From Nocardia bovistercoris (GTDB taxonomy: Bacteria > Actinomycetota > Actinomycetes > Mycobacteriales > Mycobacteriaceae), in the NCBI RefSeq assembly GCF_015674855.1, contig NZ_JADMLG010000020.1, positions 58,542-122,541 of the forward strand: a stretch of DNA of 64,000 nt, given 5' to 3'. Below the pieces are notes generated by a model that did no database searches, was not told where the DNA came from, and saw nothing but the letters and a program-made list of their open reading frames with translations. Position numbers and translations under genes: made by a program. The stretch's first letter is position 1. Each line of letters starts with the position of its first letter. Below are positions 1-8,798 of the stretch, piece after piece.

Positions 1-51
1 GCCAACCAGGTGTTCCGGCGTGAAACCCGGAAACTGTTGGCCCCGCACTGA
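1..51 (+). CDS. 3' end of an upstream gene (partial)
   Basis: The first 16 codons in frame 1 run into a TGA at 49-51 and encode a basic tail ending in LLAPH. Too little is present to name a family. The next gene starts 42 bases downstream on the same strand, so the two may be co-transcribed. That this is coding is inferred from the open frame and the short spacing only. Confidence 0.4.
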   Translation, partial: ANQVFRRETRKLLAPH

Positions 52-93
52 CCGACGTGCGGGGCACATCGCCCCGACACGGGAAGGATCACT

Positions 94-1245
94 TTGAAGA
101 CAGACCTTTTCGACGGCGACCACCTGCTCTTCGCCGAAACCGTCCGCGGGTTCGTCGAACGCCATGTCGTGCCGAAGATGGAGAAATGGGACTCCGAGCG
201 TCTCATCGATCGCGACACCTGGCTCGCCGCGGGCGAACAGGGACTGCTCGGCCTCTCGGTTCCCGAGGAGTACGGCGGCCCCGGCGAGACCGACTATCGC
301 TTCCGGGTGATCGTCCAGTCCGAGATCGCCCGCGTCGGCGCCGCCGCGCTCCAGTCGGGATTCTCGACCAATGACGACATCGTGCTGAACTACTTGCTGC
401 GCCACGCGAACTCCGAGCAGCGTGCGCGCTGGCTGCCGGGCTTCGTCACCGGCGCGACCATCGGCGCGATCGCGATGACCGAGCCCGCGGCGGGCAGCGA
501 CCTGCGGGCCATCCGGACCACAGCCGTCGCCGACGGCGACACCTGGGTGCTCAACGGATCCAAGACCTTCATCACCAGTGGCATCCTTGCCGATCTCGTC
601 ATCGTGTTCGCGATCACCGATCGCGCGGCGGGCTCCCGCGGCTTCAGTCTGTTCGTCGTCGAGGACGGGACACCCGGATTCAGCCGGGGACGCAAACTCG
701 ACAAAGTCGGCCTGCACGCCCAGGACACCGCCGAGTTGTTCTTCGACAATGTCCGGATTCCCGGCGCGAACCTGCTCGGCGAACTCGGCCAGGGCTTCGC
801 CTACCTGATGCGGAGCCTGCCGCTCGAGCGACTCGGCATCGGGATCGCCGCGCAGATGTCCGCCGAAGCCGTACTCGCCTGGACCCTCGACTACGTGCGC
901 GAGCGGCAGGCCTTCGGCAAGTCCATCGGCGAATTCCAAGGGCTCGGATTCACCCTCGCGGAATTGCAGACCGCGGTCGAGGTCTCGCGCGCCTATATGG
1001 ACCGGTGCGTTCGCGAATACAACGCGGGCGAGCTCACCGCCGTCGATGCCGCGAAAGCGAAACTGTGGGCAACCGAGTTGCAGGGCAAGGTGATCGACGC
1101 GGGCGTCCAGATGCACGGCGGGTACGGCTACATGATGGAGTACCCCGTCGCGAAAGCCTACGTGGACGCGCGGATCCAGCGGATATACGGCGGCACCAAC
1201 GAGATCATGAAGCAGATCATCCATCGAGACCTGCTCGGTCGATGA
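94..1245 (+). CDS. Acyl-CoA dehydrogenase (FadE-type)
   Basis: FAD-dependent alpha,beta-dehydrogenation of an acyl-CoA, the first step of a beta-oxidation round, in the cytoplasm. The protein has 383 residues, the normal length for the family. It carries the FAD/substrate signature AMTEPAAGSD near residue 130 and the C-terminal motif YGGTNEI with the likely catalytic base Glu370. The start is TTG at 94, with GGAAGGA about six bases upstream; no ATG or GTG gives a full N-terminus. It converges on the enoyl-CoA hydratase gene that encodes the next step of the cycle. The substrate is unknown; location beside a P450 cluster suggests a side chain of a hydrophobic compound. Confidence 0.93.
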   Translation: MKTDLFDGDHLLFAETVRGFVERHVVPKMEKWDSERLIDRDTWLAAGEQGLLGLSVPEEYGGPGETDYRFRVIVQSEIARVGAAALQSGFSTNDDIVLNYLLRHANSEQRARWLPGFVTGATIGAIAMTEPAAGSDLRAIRTTAVADGDTWVLNGSKTFITSGILADLVIVFAITDRAAGSRGFSLFVVEDGTPGFSRGRKLDKVGLHAQDTAELFFDNVRIPGANLLGELGQGFAYLMRSLPLERLGIGIAAQMSAEAVLAWTLDYVRERQAFGKSIGEFQGLGFTLAELQTAVEVSRAYMDRCVREYNAGELTAVDAAKAKLWATELQGKVIDAGVQMHGGYGYMMEYPVAKAYVDARIQRIYGGTNEIMKQIIHRDLLGR

Positions 1246-1545
1246 GCCTCGCCCGTCGGCGGCGCGTCTCGGGTATCCCGATCACCACGGCAGATCCGGA
1301 CTCGTCGTCGAACCGGCTGGCACCTGCCGACCGCGCGGCCGAACGGCCGGACGATCGAGCGACATCCTCGGCGCTCCAGGTGATCGGGAAGCTCCCATCG
1401 CGACATCGGGCGCCACGTCGGCGGTATCCCGCGTCACACATACCACTCTATACATAAGACAACTTTTGTCAAACGTCTAGCGATATTTGTAATACAGCTC
1501 CGGGCCTGCGTTGGCTGCGACCGTGTCATGAGCCACCAGCACCCG
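1246..1545. other. Convergent intergenic region with a small inverted repeat
   Basis: This 300-base stretch lies between two convergent stop codons. Most of it is GC-rich without a credible gene. An AT-rich patch at 1440-1500 holds the perfect inverted repeat GACAA-CTT-TTGTC at 1458-1470. On the minus strand TTGACA overlaps this repeat. No GC-rich terminator stem was found. The role is unknown; it could be an orphan operator or promoter left by a lost gene. Confidence 0.4.
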
Positions 1546-2310
1546 TCACCGCCCCTGCCAGCGCGGAGCCCGTTTCTCGGCGAACGCGCGCGCACCTTCC
1601 CGCGCGTCCTGTGATGCCAGCACCTTCGCGACCGCTTGTTCCTGCGCGGCGAACCCCTCGGCGTCGACCCAACGCGCCGCACCGGCGACGATCTGTTTGG
1701 TGGCCTCGACCGCCAGCGGCGCGTTGCACGCGATCCGCATCGCGAGTTCCCTGGCGTCCGCCACAGCGGCGCCCGGTTCGGACAAGACATTCACCAGCCC
1801 GTACCGATGTCCGTCCACGGCGGAGAGCGGCTCACCGGTCAGTGCGATCTGCATCGCCAACTGGTAGGGCAGCGTTTTCGGAAGCCGCAACAGACCGCCC
1901 GCCGCCGCGACGAGCCCGCGTTTGACCTCCGGAATCCCGAATCGCGCGGTGCGCGATGCCACGATCAGATCGGCGCTGAGGGCGAGTTCGAAACCACCCG
2001 CGAGCGCCCAACCTTCGACCGCGGCGATCAGGGGTTTGGTCGGCGGCCGTTCGACGAGGCCACCGAAACCACGGCCACGGACGAGCGGGGCCTCGCCGCG
2101 CAGGAACGCCTCGAGATCCATACCGGAGCAGAACGTGCCCCCGGCGCCGGTGAGGATGCCGACCACGAGATCGGAACGGCCCTCGAACTCGTCCACGGCG
2201 GCGGCGATTCCCCGCGCTGTCACGCGGTCTATGGCGTTGCGCACCTCGGGGCGGTTGATCGTGATCACCGCGATCCCGTCGCCGAATTCCGTCAGAACTG
2301 TGTCGGTCAT
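1546..2310 (-). CDS. Enoyl-CoA hydratase/isomerase (crotonase family)
   Basis: Hydrates a 2-enoyl-CoA, or isomerises it, in a beta-oxidation round. The 254-residue protein has the crotonase oxyanion-hole segments GAGGTFCSGMDL near residue 55 and AVEGWALAGGFELAL near residue 100. The start ATG at 2310 has a strong AGGAGG ribosome site. Its upstream region holds operator A (2412-2428), a 17-bp element shared with other promoters of this cluster, so it is probably controlled by one of the local TetR proteins. It converges with the acyl-CoA dehydrogenase gene. Dehydrogenating variants of the fold exist, so the exact reaction is not certain. Confidence 0.92.
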   Translation of the reverse strand: MTDTVLTEFGDGIAVITINRPEVRNAIDRVTARGIAAAVDEFEGRSDLVVGILTGAGGTFCSGMDLEAFLRGEAPLVRGRGFGGLVERPPTKPLIAAVEGWALAGGFELALSADLIVASRTARFGIPEVKRGLVAAAGGLLRLPKTLPYQLAMQIALTGEPLSAVDGHRYGLVNVLSEPGAAVADARELAMRIACNAPLAVEATKQIVAGAARWVDAEGFAAQEQAVAKVLASQDAREGARAFAEKRAPRWQGR

Positions 2311-2411
2311 ACTTCCTCCTCGGAACGCGGTACGCGTGCGAAATGCGCCGCAGGTGGCTGACGCCGGACTATGCGAACATCGACCGGATACCGGCCGTCA
2401 ACTCAGCATAT

Positions 2412-2428
2412 ATCTACAGTCATTAGAT
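2412..2428 (-). promoter_or_regulatory. Operator A, 17-bp cluster motif
   Basis: Read on the minus strand this is ATCTAATGACTGTAGAT, a gapped palindrome ATCTA-N7-TAGAT about 100 bases upstream of the enoyl-CoA hydratase start. Near-identical copies lie at 6404-6420 and 22267-22283. The conservation between separate promoters points to one shared regulator. That it is a TetR site is inference. Confidence 0.7.
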
Positions 2429-2481
2429 TAAACACCAGAGCGGGCGCCGCGGGCCGCCCCGGCGCGCGAACAGCGGATCAC

Positions 2482-2823
2482 CTACGGCCAGAGCCGCGAA
2501 CACGGCAACGGTGGCATATCGGGATGGACGTCACGGTCGATGCAGATCTCCGAATCCGCGCGCAGGCTCATGCTGCGCGCGAAACCCTCCGCCGCCGATC
2601 GGTGACACTGGAAATCGAGCAGCAAGCCGGTGGACTTGAACAGAACCCGCACATGGCATCGTCGCGAGTCCAGCACGTAGCGACCGAGCGCGACGAGAAG
2701 TTCCAGCGCGGCGGCGCGCTGGACGCACGCAGCGCCTTTCCAATGGGCGTGCCGCTGCATGATGCGATGCGCCGATTGCGCGGTCAACGACGTCGGCCGC
2801 TCGGAACACGCTGCTGCGTTCAC
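2482..2823 (-). CDS. Small conserved-type hypothetical protein
   Basis: A 113-residue frame starting at GTG 2823 with a well-placed GGAGG eight bases upstream; an in-frame ATG at 2838 with GGGGAAG upstream is the alternative start. Codon third positions are GC-rich, as in true genes of this window. The N-terminal half has the pattern AHRIMQRH followed by an alanine-rich stretch, resembling small actinobacterial proteins of unknown role as I remember them. No catalytic motif or membrane segment is seen. It is transcribed away from the SDR-P450 operon, so the region 2824-3152 is a divergent promoter region. Confidence 0.5.
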   Translation of the reverse strand: MNAAACSERPTSLTAQSAHRIMQRHAHWKGAACVQRAAALELLVALGRYVLDSRRCHVRVLFKSTGLLLDFQCHRSAAEGFARSMSLRADSEICIDRDVHPDMPPLPCSRLWP

Positions 2824-3152
2824 GTGAATCGCCTCCATGGCGTGCTTCCCCGTCGATACGTGACAACGACGGATTCGGGCAACTCCGCTGGACCGAACCA
2901 GCATAGTGACATCATACAGATCACGTCATATGTTCCACAGAGCTTGGCTGACAAATTACGATTGACGTCATCCGTATCGTAAAGTAGTTTCTCATGTGAG
3001 GCACAGCACATTCGCTGCGCGGGCGCGTCGGAGCCGCGCCTCGGCCCGTGGCACGCCATCGGCCGCCGCCTCGCCTTCCACTCGGCGATCGCTCGGTCGG
3101 ACCGGTCGTGCCGATCCATACAGCCCAATCCCCCACAGCGGAGGAACAATTC
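2824..3152. promoter_or_regulatory. Divergent promoter region with inverted-repeat operator
   Basis: A sigma70-like promoter reads toward the SDR: TTGACG at 2962-2967, a 17-base spacer, then TAGTTT at 2985-2990. A perfect inverted repeat TTACGAT-N13-ATCGTAA spans 2956-2982 and covers the -35 box and most of the spacer, as expected for a repressor site. A weaker pair, TGAC at 2907 and GTCA at 2925, lies upstream. The motif differs from the 17-bp cluster operator, so the P450 operon may answer to another regulator. Confidence 0.55.
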
Positions 3153-4019
3153 ATGAAGCTCGAAGGCAAAGTCGCCGTCATCACCGGAGCCGGATCCGGC
3201 TTCGGCCGTCAGTGTTCCCAACTCTTCGCATCCGAGGGCGCCAAGATCGCGGTCGTCGACATCGATCCCGATCGCGCGGCTCAAACGGTGAAGCTGGTCG
3301 AGGAACAAGGCGGAACCGCTATCGCGCTGACCGCCGATGTCGCCGTCGAAAGCCAGGTCCAGACCGCCGTCGCCGCGACACTCGAGGAATTCGGCAAGCT
3401 CGACATCATGTTCGCCAACGCGGGGATCGTCTCCCGCGGCGGTGTCCCCTCCGTCGCGGGCGGCGAGCAGGTCGACTTCCAGGACCTCACCGACGCCGAC
3501 TGGCAGCATGTGCTCGGCGTCAACCTCAGCGGCGTGTTCTATTCCGCCAAGGCCGCAGTGCCCGCGCTGCGCGCCAACGGCGGCGGCACGATCCTCGCGA
3601 CCTCGTCCGCCGCGTCGTTCGTCGCCTACCACAACATCGCGCTGTACTCCGCCACCAAGGCGGGGGTCAACGGGCTCGTGCGCGGCCTCAGCCTCGACCT
3701 CGGCAAGTACGGCATCCGGGTCAACGCGATCGCCCCGACCCACGGCATGTCCCCCAACTTCCTGATGCCTGCGGGTTCACCGGTGGTCGGCCAGTCCTAC
3801 GAGCAGGTCGCGGGCCCGTGGGACGCCTCGGTGTCCCCGATTCCGCTCAAGCTCGAACGGCCCCCGTCGCTGGTCGACAACGCCAAAGTCGCGCTGTTCC
3901 TCGCATCCGACGATTCCGCCTATATCTCGGGACTGGTCCTGCCCTCCACCGACGGCGGCACGCTGTCCCGCGTCGGCATGTGGTTCGCCGAGGACAAAGG
4001 CTCGCCCGGGGATCTCTGA
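3153..4019 (+). CDS. Short-chain dehydrogenase/reductase
   Basis: NAD(P)-dependent oxidation of an alcohol or reduction of a ketone, in the cytoplasm. The 288-residue protein has the Rossmann motif TGAGSGFG near residue 12, a NAG motif, and the catalytic Ser...YSATK set. The start at ATG 3153 has GAGGAA upstream, and the beta-strand start KVAVITG lies right after it; longer upstream frames add no domain. It is followed after one base by a ferredoxin and then a P450, so it probably oxidises the alcohol made by the P450. The C-terminus carries an insertion before the final FLASDDSAYISGL segment. Substrate unknown. Confidence 0.9.
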   Translation: MKLEGKVAVITGAGSGFGRQCSQLFASEGAKIAVVDIDPDRAAQTVKLVEEQGGTAIALTADVAVESQVQTAVAATLEEFGKLDIMFANAGIVSRGGVPSVAGGEQVDFQDLTDADWQHVLGVNLSGVFYSAKAAVPALRANGGGTILATSSAASFVAYHNIALYSATKAGVNGLVRGLSLDLGKYGIRVNAIAPTHGMSPNFLMPAGSPVVGQSYEQVAGPWDASVSPIPLKLERPPSLVDNAKVALFLASDDSAYISGLVLPSTDGGTLSRVGMWFAEDKGSPGDL

Positions 4020-4020
4020 C

Positions 4021-4263
4021 ATGGCCGACGCCCCTGCTCGTCTCGTCGTCGACCGCGACGCGTGTGCCGGTCACGGAATGTGTTATGGGATCGCCCCGTC
4101 GCTCGTCGAACCCGACGAGCAGGGTGACCCGGTCGTGCTCGTCGACCCGATTTCCCCGGCACAGTCGGCAGACGCCGAAACCGCGGTCTCCGTCTGCCCC
4201 GAGCGCGCACTGTCGCTCGTATCCGCCTCACCACCTTTCGACCCCGAGGGATCATCGCGATGA
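4021..4263 (+). CDS. [3Fe-4S]-type ferredoxin, P450 partner
   Basis: An 80-residue electron carrier. It has the pattern CAGHGMC near residues 15-21 and a distal CP, typical of the 3Fe-4S ferredoxins that serve actinobacterial P450s, where the second cysteine of a 4Fe motif is replaced (here by His). It starts one base after the SDR stop and its end overlaps the P450 start by ATGA, so the three genes are translationally coupled. Electrons probably come from an FprB-type reductase such as the one at 18349-19959. Confidence 0.9.
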   Translation: MADAPARLVVDRDACAGHGMCYGIAPSLVEPDEQGDPVVLVDPISPAQSADAETAVSVCPERALSLVSASPPFDPEGSSR

Positions 4264-5492
4264 CCACTGCCGCCGAAGTTCCGCCCGATCTCGTCGTCGA
4301 CTTCGATGTCTACGACAGCTCGATGGCGTTCCCGATCGACAATGTCCAGCAGCACGTAGCCGAACTCGCCGCCAAAGGCCCGGTGGTCTACTCCACCGCA
4401 TACGGCGGCCATTGGATCGTGACCGGATACCAGGAAGTCCACGAGGTCCTGCGCGACCACGAGACCTTCTCCAGCTATCCGAACAACCTGGTCACCACCA
4501 CAGCGGGTTTCGGAAAATTCATTCCGATCGAACTCGACCCCCCGGAACACACCGGTTACCGGCTCGCACTGCAACCGCTGTTCAACCCGACCCGTATGAA
4601 GGCGCTCGAGACCGATATCCGAAAGGTCGTCACCGAACTCATCGACGGATTCTCGGGAAAGGGCGAGGCGGAGTTCATCGCCGAATTCGCGCACGAACTT
4701 CCCACCCGTGTATTCCTGGCCCTGATGGACTGGCCGATCGAGGACGCGCCGCTGTTCACCGACGCGACCGATATCGTGCTCACCGGTATTCCCGGAGCCA
4801 GTGCGGAGGAATCCGACCGGGCCCGTGGCGAGGCCGCGTTCCAGATGCTCGGCTACTTCCAGAAGATGATCAACGAGCGTCGGCAGAACCCCGGCACCGA
4901 CATCACCTCGCAGCTCATCCACGCCGAGTACCAACTCGACGGCGGAGCGCGCCAATTGACCGACGAAGAGCTCAACCGGATGTTCTTCCTGTTGCTCATC
5001 GCGGGTCTGCACACGGTGCAGGGCTCACTGGCATGGAGTGTCGTCCATCTGGCGAACAACCCCGATCGGCGCCAGGAGATCATCGACGACGACAGCGTGA
5101 TCCCCACCGCCGTCGAGGAGATCCTGCGCATCGAGGCCGCCGTCGTGCCCGGCCGAAGGGCAACGCGGGCAACGGAACTCGGTGGCGTGCGGATCGCGGA
5201 GGGCGATCAGCTGATCCTCATGCTGTGTTCGGCCAACCGTGACTCCGCGGAATTCGAGAACCCGAGCGAACTCGATCTCTACCGGATGCCGAACCGCCAC
5301 CTCTCCTTCGGCGCGGGCGCACACCGCTGCATCGGGTCACACCTCGCGCGCATCGAACTCAAAATCGCGCTCGAGGAACTGCACCGACGCATACCGGACT
5401 ACAGCTTGGTCGAATCCGACCCGCCGGTCATGCATTTCAGTCAGGTTCGAGGCTGCACCCGACTGCCGATCACGTTCACTCCGCAACACTGA
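4260..5492 (+). CDS. Cytochrome P450
   Basis: A 410-residue soluble bacterial P450, normal length. The heme loop FGAGAHRCIG gives Cys357 as heme ligand, and EEILR is the ExxR motif. The I-helix reads AGLHTV, so the usual acidic residue before the conserved Thr is His251; this may change proton delivery. It is the last gene of the SDR-ferredoxin-P450 operon and is followed by a strong hairpin. It probably hydroxylates the hydrophobic substrate whose product is then handled by the SDR and aldehyde dehydrogenases. The CYP family cannot be assigned by eye. Confidence 0.92.
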   Translation: MTTAAEVPPDLVVDFDVYDSSMAFPIDNVQQHVAELAAKGPVVYSTAYGGHWIVTGYQEVHEVLRDHETFSSYPNNLVTTTAGFGKFIPIELDPPEHTGYRLALQPLFNPTRMKALETDIRKVVTELIDGFSGKGEAEFIAEFAHELPTRVFLALMDWPIEDAPLFTDATDIVLTGIPGASAEESDRARGEAAFQMLGYFQKMINERRQNPGTDITSQLIHAEYQLDGGARQLTDEELNRMFFLLLIAGLHTVQGSLAWSVVHLANNPDRRQEIIDDDSVIPTAVEEILRIEAAVVPGRRATRATELGGVRIAEGDQLILMLCSANRDSAEFENPSELDLYRMPNRHLSFGAGAHRCIGSHLARIELKIALEELHRRIPDYSLVESDPPVMHFSQVRGCTRLPITFTPQH

Positions 5493-5508
5493 CCGAGCAC
5501 GGCTGTAC

Positions 5509-5538
5509 GGAGGCGCGACGAGGCATCGTCGCGCCTCC
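5509..5538 (+). terminator. Hairpin after the P450 operon
   Basis: A perfect 13-bp GC-rich stem (GGAGGCGCGACGA and its complement) with a four-base GGCA loop begins 17 bases after the P450 stop. There is no T-run, which is common in actinobacteria. Confidence 0.7.
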
Positions 5539-5798
5539 TCGACGAGATGCGCCCGACCCCAGGTCGGCCGCGCACCGAGGTGACAATGATCACCGCGCCC
5601 CGGCGCACTCGCATCGTCGGGGTACCTGCGAAATCGCCACGACCACAGGTATCGGCACCGCGACACGCGCCCGCGCGTCCATTCCGGCCTCGCGCTACAA
5701 CAACCCGGCGCTGCGTCGGACACACAACGTCCGACATATGACAGGTATCGTCAGTTCTACGCCCGTTGGGCAAATCAATACCGCGGAGGACAGGACGA
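5539..5798. promoter_or_regulatory. TetR promoter region with inverted repeat
   Basis: Upstream region of the first TetR gene. It contains a perfect inverted repeat GTCGGAC-N7-GTCCGAC at 5715-5735, about 65 bases before the start codon, which could be an autoregulatory operator. A clear -35/-10 pair was not found. The rest holds no convincing gene. Confidence 0.45.
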
Positions 5799-6404
5799 AT
5801 GGCTCGACGTAACAGCAACGTGCTCAGTCAGGACGTCGAGGTGGCACGCGGGCAAATACTGGAGGCAGCGCAATCGACCTTCCTCCATTTCGGTGTCGCG
5901 AAGACGACGATGGACGATATCGCGAAAGCCGCCGGAGTATCGCGGCCGACGATCTACCGATACTTCCGCGACCGGGACACCCTCATCGCCGAGCTGATCC
6001 GACTACGCGCACGCAAGCTCTTCGTCCGCGGCCGAAAATATGTGCTCGACCGCGAACACTTCCGCGATCAACTCATCGACGGGCTCATCTACCTCGTCGA
6101 TCACGGCCGGAAGGACCCGCTCATCCGTCTGATCGTGAGCCCGGAGCACATGGACCTCGCGGCCGCGGTCATCGGCACCTCGAAACTGGCCAGCGATCTG
6201 ACCCTCGAGATGTGGGGACCGATACTCGACAAGGCGCGCGAACGTGGTGAAATGCGCTCCGATATCGACAATCGAAAAGCTTGTGAATGGCTCGGACTCG
6301 TGCAACTCATTCTCGTCGGTCGTTTCGACTACGACGATCCCGCCGATCCGGCGCACCGCCGGATGCTACAGACCTTCCTGCTACCGTCGTTCGTACACGG
6401 ATAA
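5799..6404 (+). CDS. TetR/AcrR family regulator, copy 1
   Basis: A 201-residue DNA-binding repressor. The N-terminal helix-turn-helix lies at residues 18-65, with TTMDDIAKAAGVSRPTIYRYF as the recognition region. The start at ATG 5799 has GGAGGA upstream; a longer frame to 5766 lacks a ribosome site. It is about 80% identical by eye to the TetR at 22696-23307, and the pair bracket the catabolic cluster. Its stop codon overlaps the edge of operator B (6404-6420). The ligand domain probably binds a CoA thioester or pathway intermediate, which is inference. Confidence 0.93.
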   Translation: MARRNSNVLSQDVEVARGQILEAAQSTFLHFGVAKTTMDDIAKAAGVSRPTIYRYFRDRDTLIAELIRLRARKLFVRGRKYVLDREHFRDQLIDGLIYLVDHGRKDPLIRLIVSPEHMDLAAAVIGTSKLASDLTLEMWGPILDKARERGEMRSDIDNRKACEWLGLVQLILVGRFDYDDPADPAHRRMLQTFLLPSFVHG

Positions 6405-6420
6405 TCTAAATCCTGTAGAT
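6404..6420 (+). promoter_or_regulatory. Operator B, 17-bp cluster motif
   Basis: ATCTAAATCCTGTAGAT, sharing the ATCTA-N7-TAGAT frame and the CTGTAGAT half with operators A and C. It starts at the last base of the first TetR stop codon and sits 130 bases upstream of the second TetR, so it probably controls the gene at 6551. Confidence 0.68.
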
Positions 6421-6550
6421 AAGATAGGCAATAGCGTTCGGGAAGGCCGTGCGGTGCGGCAGCGAACACCGCACGGCGCGGACTACGATCGAATACCGCA
6501 CCGCGCCAGGTAAGCCGACCGAGCGCGCGACCACCGAGCGAAAGCGTGCC

Positions 6551-7204
6551 ATGCCTCGTCCTTCGAAGCCTTTGATCAGCCGCGCCGCCACCGTGGCGGC
6601 GTCCATCGAGATCATCGACTCCGAAGGACTCGATGCCTTCAGCATGCCGAGGCTCGCCAAACACCTGGGCGTACAAGCACCTTCCCTCTACCACCATTTC
6701 GCCGACAAATCCGAGATACTCGCCGCGGTGGCGCGCTCCATCGCGGGCGCCGGTCCGATGCCGCGCAGGCGCCCGGGCCCCGACTGGCCCGAATTCTTCG
6801 TCACCTTGGGACTGAACCTGCGCAAGTCGATTCTGCGCCACCGCAACGCCGCACCGATTCTCATCCAATATCTGCCCCGTGACCTGCTGATCGGCACCTA
6901 CGAGGAGACAGCGCAGTTCCTGCGGGCGTCCGGGGTGCCCTTACACCTGCATGTGCGGATCCTCGACGGTATGGAGCGGATCACGATCGGCGCCGCACTC
7001 ACTGAGGCCATGCGCCCGACCGGCACCCGTGCGATCTTCCCCAACATCGATCGCGAAATGCAGCCGACGCTCGCCGAAGCGATCGATGCGAACGAACTGA
7101 CCTCGAAACAACTATTCGAGGAAATGATCCGCTGTTTCCTCTATGGCGTGATGCGCGAGGCACGCGAAACAGCTTCTGTCGAAACGAGCGAAGTCAGCGC
7201 CTGA
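6551..7204 (+). CDS. TetR family regulator, second type
   Basis: A 217-residue TetR protein unrelated in its C-terminus to the paired TetRs. The helix-turn-helix region has LAKHLGVQAPSLYHHF near residues 36-51, a motif common in TetR_C_1-type regulators. The start at ATG 6551 (MPRPSKP) is chosen by domain position; the ribosome site is weak and the frame is open further upstream. It lies between operator B and a convergent aldehyde dehydrogenase. The target is unknown. Confidence 0.88.
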   Translation: MPRPSKPLISRAATVAASIEIIDSEGLDAFSMPRLAKHLGVQAPSLYHHFADKSEILAAVARSIAGAGPMPRRRPGPDWPEFFVTLGLNLRKSILRHRNAAPILIQYLPRDLLIGTYEETAQFLRASGVPLHLHVRILDGMERITIGAALTEAMRPTGTRAIFPNIDREMQPTLAEAIDANELTSKQLFEEMIRCFLYGVMREARETASVETSEVSA

Positions 7205-7291
7205 CCGAACCCGCCATCGGAGGCAGCGAGGCGATGTCCCCCGGAGACGGGGAGAATTCCCGGGAACATCGCCGAACGCTCGACGCGACGA

Positions 7292-8785
7292 CTACCGGAC
7301 CGGTGCGGGCATGTGAACGGTCTTGACCTCGAAGAACTCCGCGAGACCCTCCGCGCCGCCCTCGCGGCCGAGCCCGGACTGCTTGTATCCACCGAACGGC
7401 AGCGTGAAGTCGATGACCGATCCGTTGACGCTGATGGTTCCGGTCCGGATGCGCTGGGCGAGCGCGTAACCGCGGTCCAGATCCTCGGTATACACCGCAC
7501 CGGACAGGCCGTAGACGGAATCGTTCGCGATCGCGACGGCATCGTCTTCGTCCTCGTAGGTGATGACCGAGACGACCGGCCCGAAGACCTCCTCCTGTGC
7601 GACCCGCATGTCGTTGCGCACACCGTCGATCAAGGTCGGCGCGACGAAATAACCGTGGTCGAGCCCGTCCGGGCGACCGCCTCCGACCACGACGGTCGCG
7701 CCTTCCGCCTCGGCCGCGGCGATGTAGCCGAGCACGCGATCGAGATGGCGCTGCCCGGCGAGCGGGCCGAGGAAGTTCGTCGGTTCCCACGGATTCCCGA
7801 TCGGCAGCGCCGAGTACGCCGCCGCCAGCGCCGCGACCACCTCGTCGTGGCGAGCACGCGAGACGAGAACGCGGGTCAAGGCGATACACGCCTGCCCCGA
7901 CTGCAGACAACCGCCCATCGGCAGTGACTGCATGACATGCCCGAGGTCGGCGTCGTCGAGGATGATGGCGGCGGATTTGCCGCCCAGCTCCAGGGAGACT
8001 CGCGCGATCCGGTCGGCGGCCAAGGCGGCGATCCGACGTCCCGCCGATGTGGAGCCGGTGAAGGTGACGTGGTCGACATCCGGATCGGTCACCAGCGTCT
8101 CCGACACCTCGCGATCGGCGATCAGCACACTGACCACCCCTTCGGGGATGCGGCCCTCGGCCACGAGTTCGGCGATGACGTCGGCGAACACCGCGGGCGA
8201 CAGCGGCGCGTCCGGGGCGCCTTTCAGCACCACCGAGCAGCCCGCCGCCAGCGCCGGAGCCACCTTGAAGGAGATGGTTCCGATCGGACCGTTCCACGGA
8301 ATGATCGCGGCGACAACGCCATTGGGCTCTCGGAGAATCCGGGATACTCCGCCGTCGGCCCTCGGGCGGTCCTCGCGGACCTCGAACTCGCGGGCCTGCG
8401 CGGCGACCGCGCGGAACAAGCCGGCCGTCATCTGTTGGGTCGGGCCGCTGACCGCCACCGGAATGCCGACCTCGAGCACGCCGATCGCGGTCAGTTCCGC
8501 GACGCGCAGCTCGAGCCGGTCGGCGATCTCATCGAGCACATCGGCTCGCTCGGCCATCGTCTTGGCCGCCCACACGCCCGCGTCGAAGGACGCGCGGGCG
8601 GCCGCGACCGCCTTCGCCACGTCTTCGGCCGTGGCCGCGCGCACTCGCGCCGCTCGCTGTTCGGTCCACGGGTCGATGACATCGATCCAGTCCTCGCCGC
8701 TCGAATCGGCCCAACGGCCACCGATGAAGACCTGCTCGCGGTCGGCGACCAGTGATGTGGCGGACGTGATGTCGGTGGTGCTCAT
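7292..8785 (-). CDS. Aldehyde dehydrogenase 1
   Basis: NAD(P)-dependent oxidation of an aldehyde to an acid, 497 residues, full family length. It has LELGGKSAAI, the catalytic cysteine in GQACIA, and the C-terminal LPFGGYKQSGLGREGG motif. The start at ATG 8785 has AAGGATC upstream; the frame remains open to 8986, but that part coincides with a relic of an SDR gene. The probable promoter is at 9013-9041, giving a leader of over 200 bases. It likely finishes oxidation of the alcohol made by the P450 and SDR, supplying an acid for CoA activation. Confidence 0.93.
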   Translation of the reverse strand: MSTTDITSATSLVADREQVFIGGRWADSSGEDWIDVIDPWTEQRAARVRAATAEDVAKAVAAARASFDAGVWAAKTMAERADVLDEIADRLELRVAELTAIGVLEVGIPVAVSGPTQQMTAGLFRAVAAQAREFEVREDRPRADGGVSRILREPNGVVAAIIPWNGPIGTISFKVAPALAAGCSVVLKGAPDAPLSPAVFADVIAELVAEGRIPEGVVSVLIADREVSETLVTDPDVDHVTFTGSTSAGRRIAALAADRIARVSLELGGKSAAIILDDADLGHVMQSLPMGGCLQSGQACIALTRVLVSRARHDEVVAALAAAYSALPIGNPWEPTNFLGPLAGQRHLDRVLGYIAAAEAEGATVVVGGGRPDGLDHGYFVAPTLIDGVRNDMRVAQEEVFGPVVSVITYEDEDDAVAIANDSVYGLSGAVYTEDLDRGYALAQRIRTGTISVNGSVIDFTLPFGGYKQSGLGREGGAEGLAEFFEVKTVHMPAPVR

Positions 8786-8798
8786 GTATTGATCCTTC

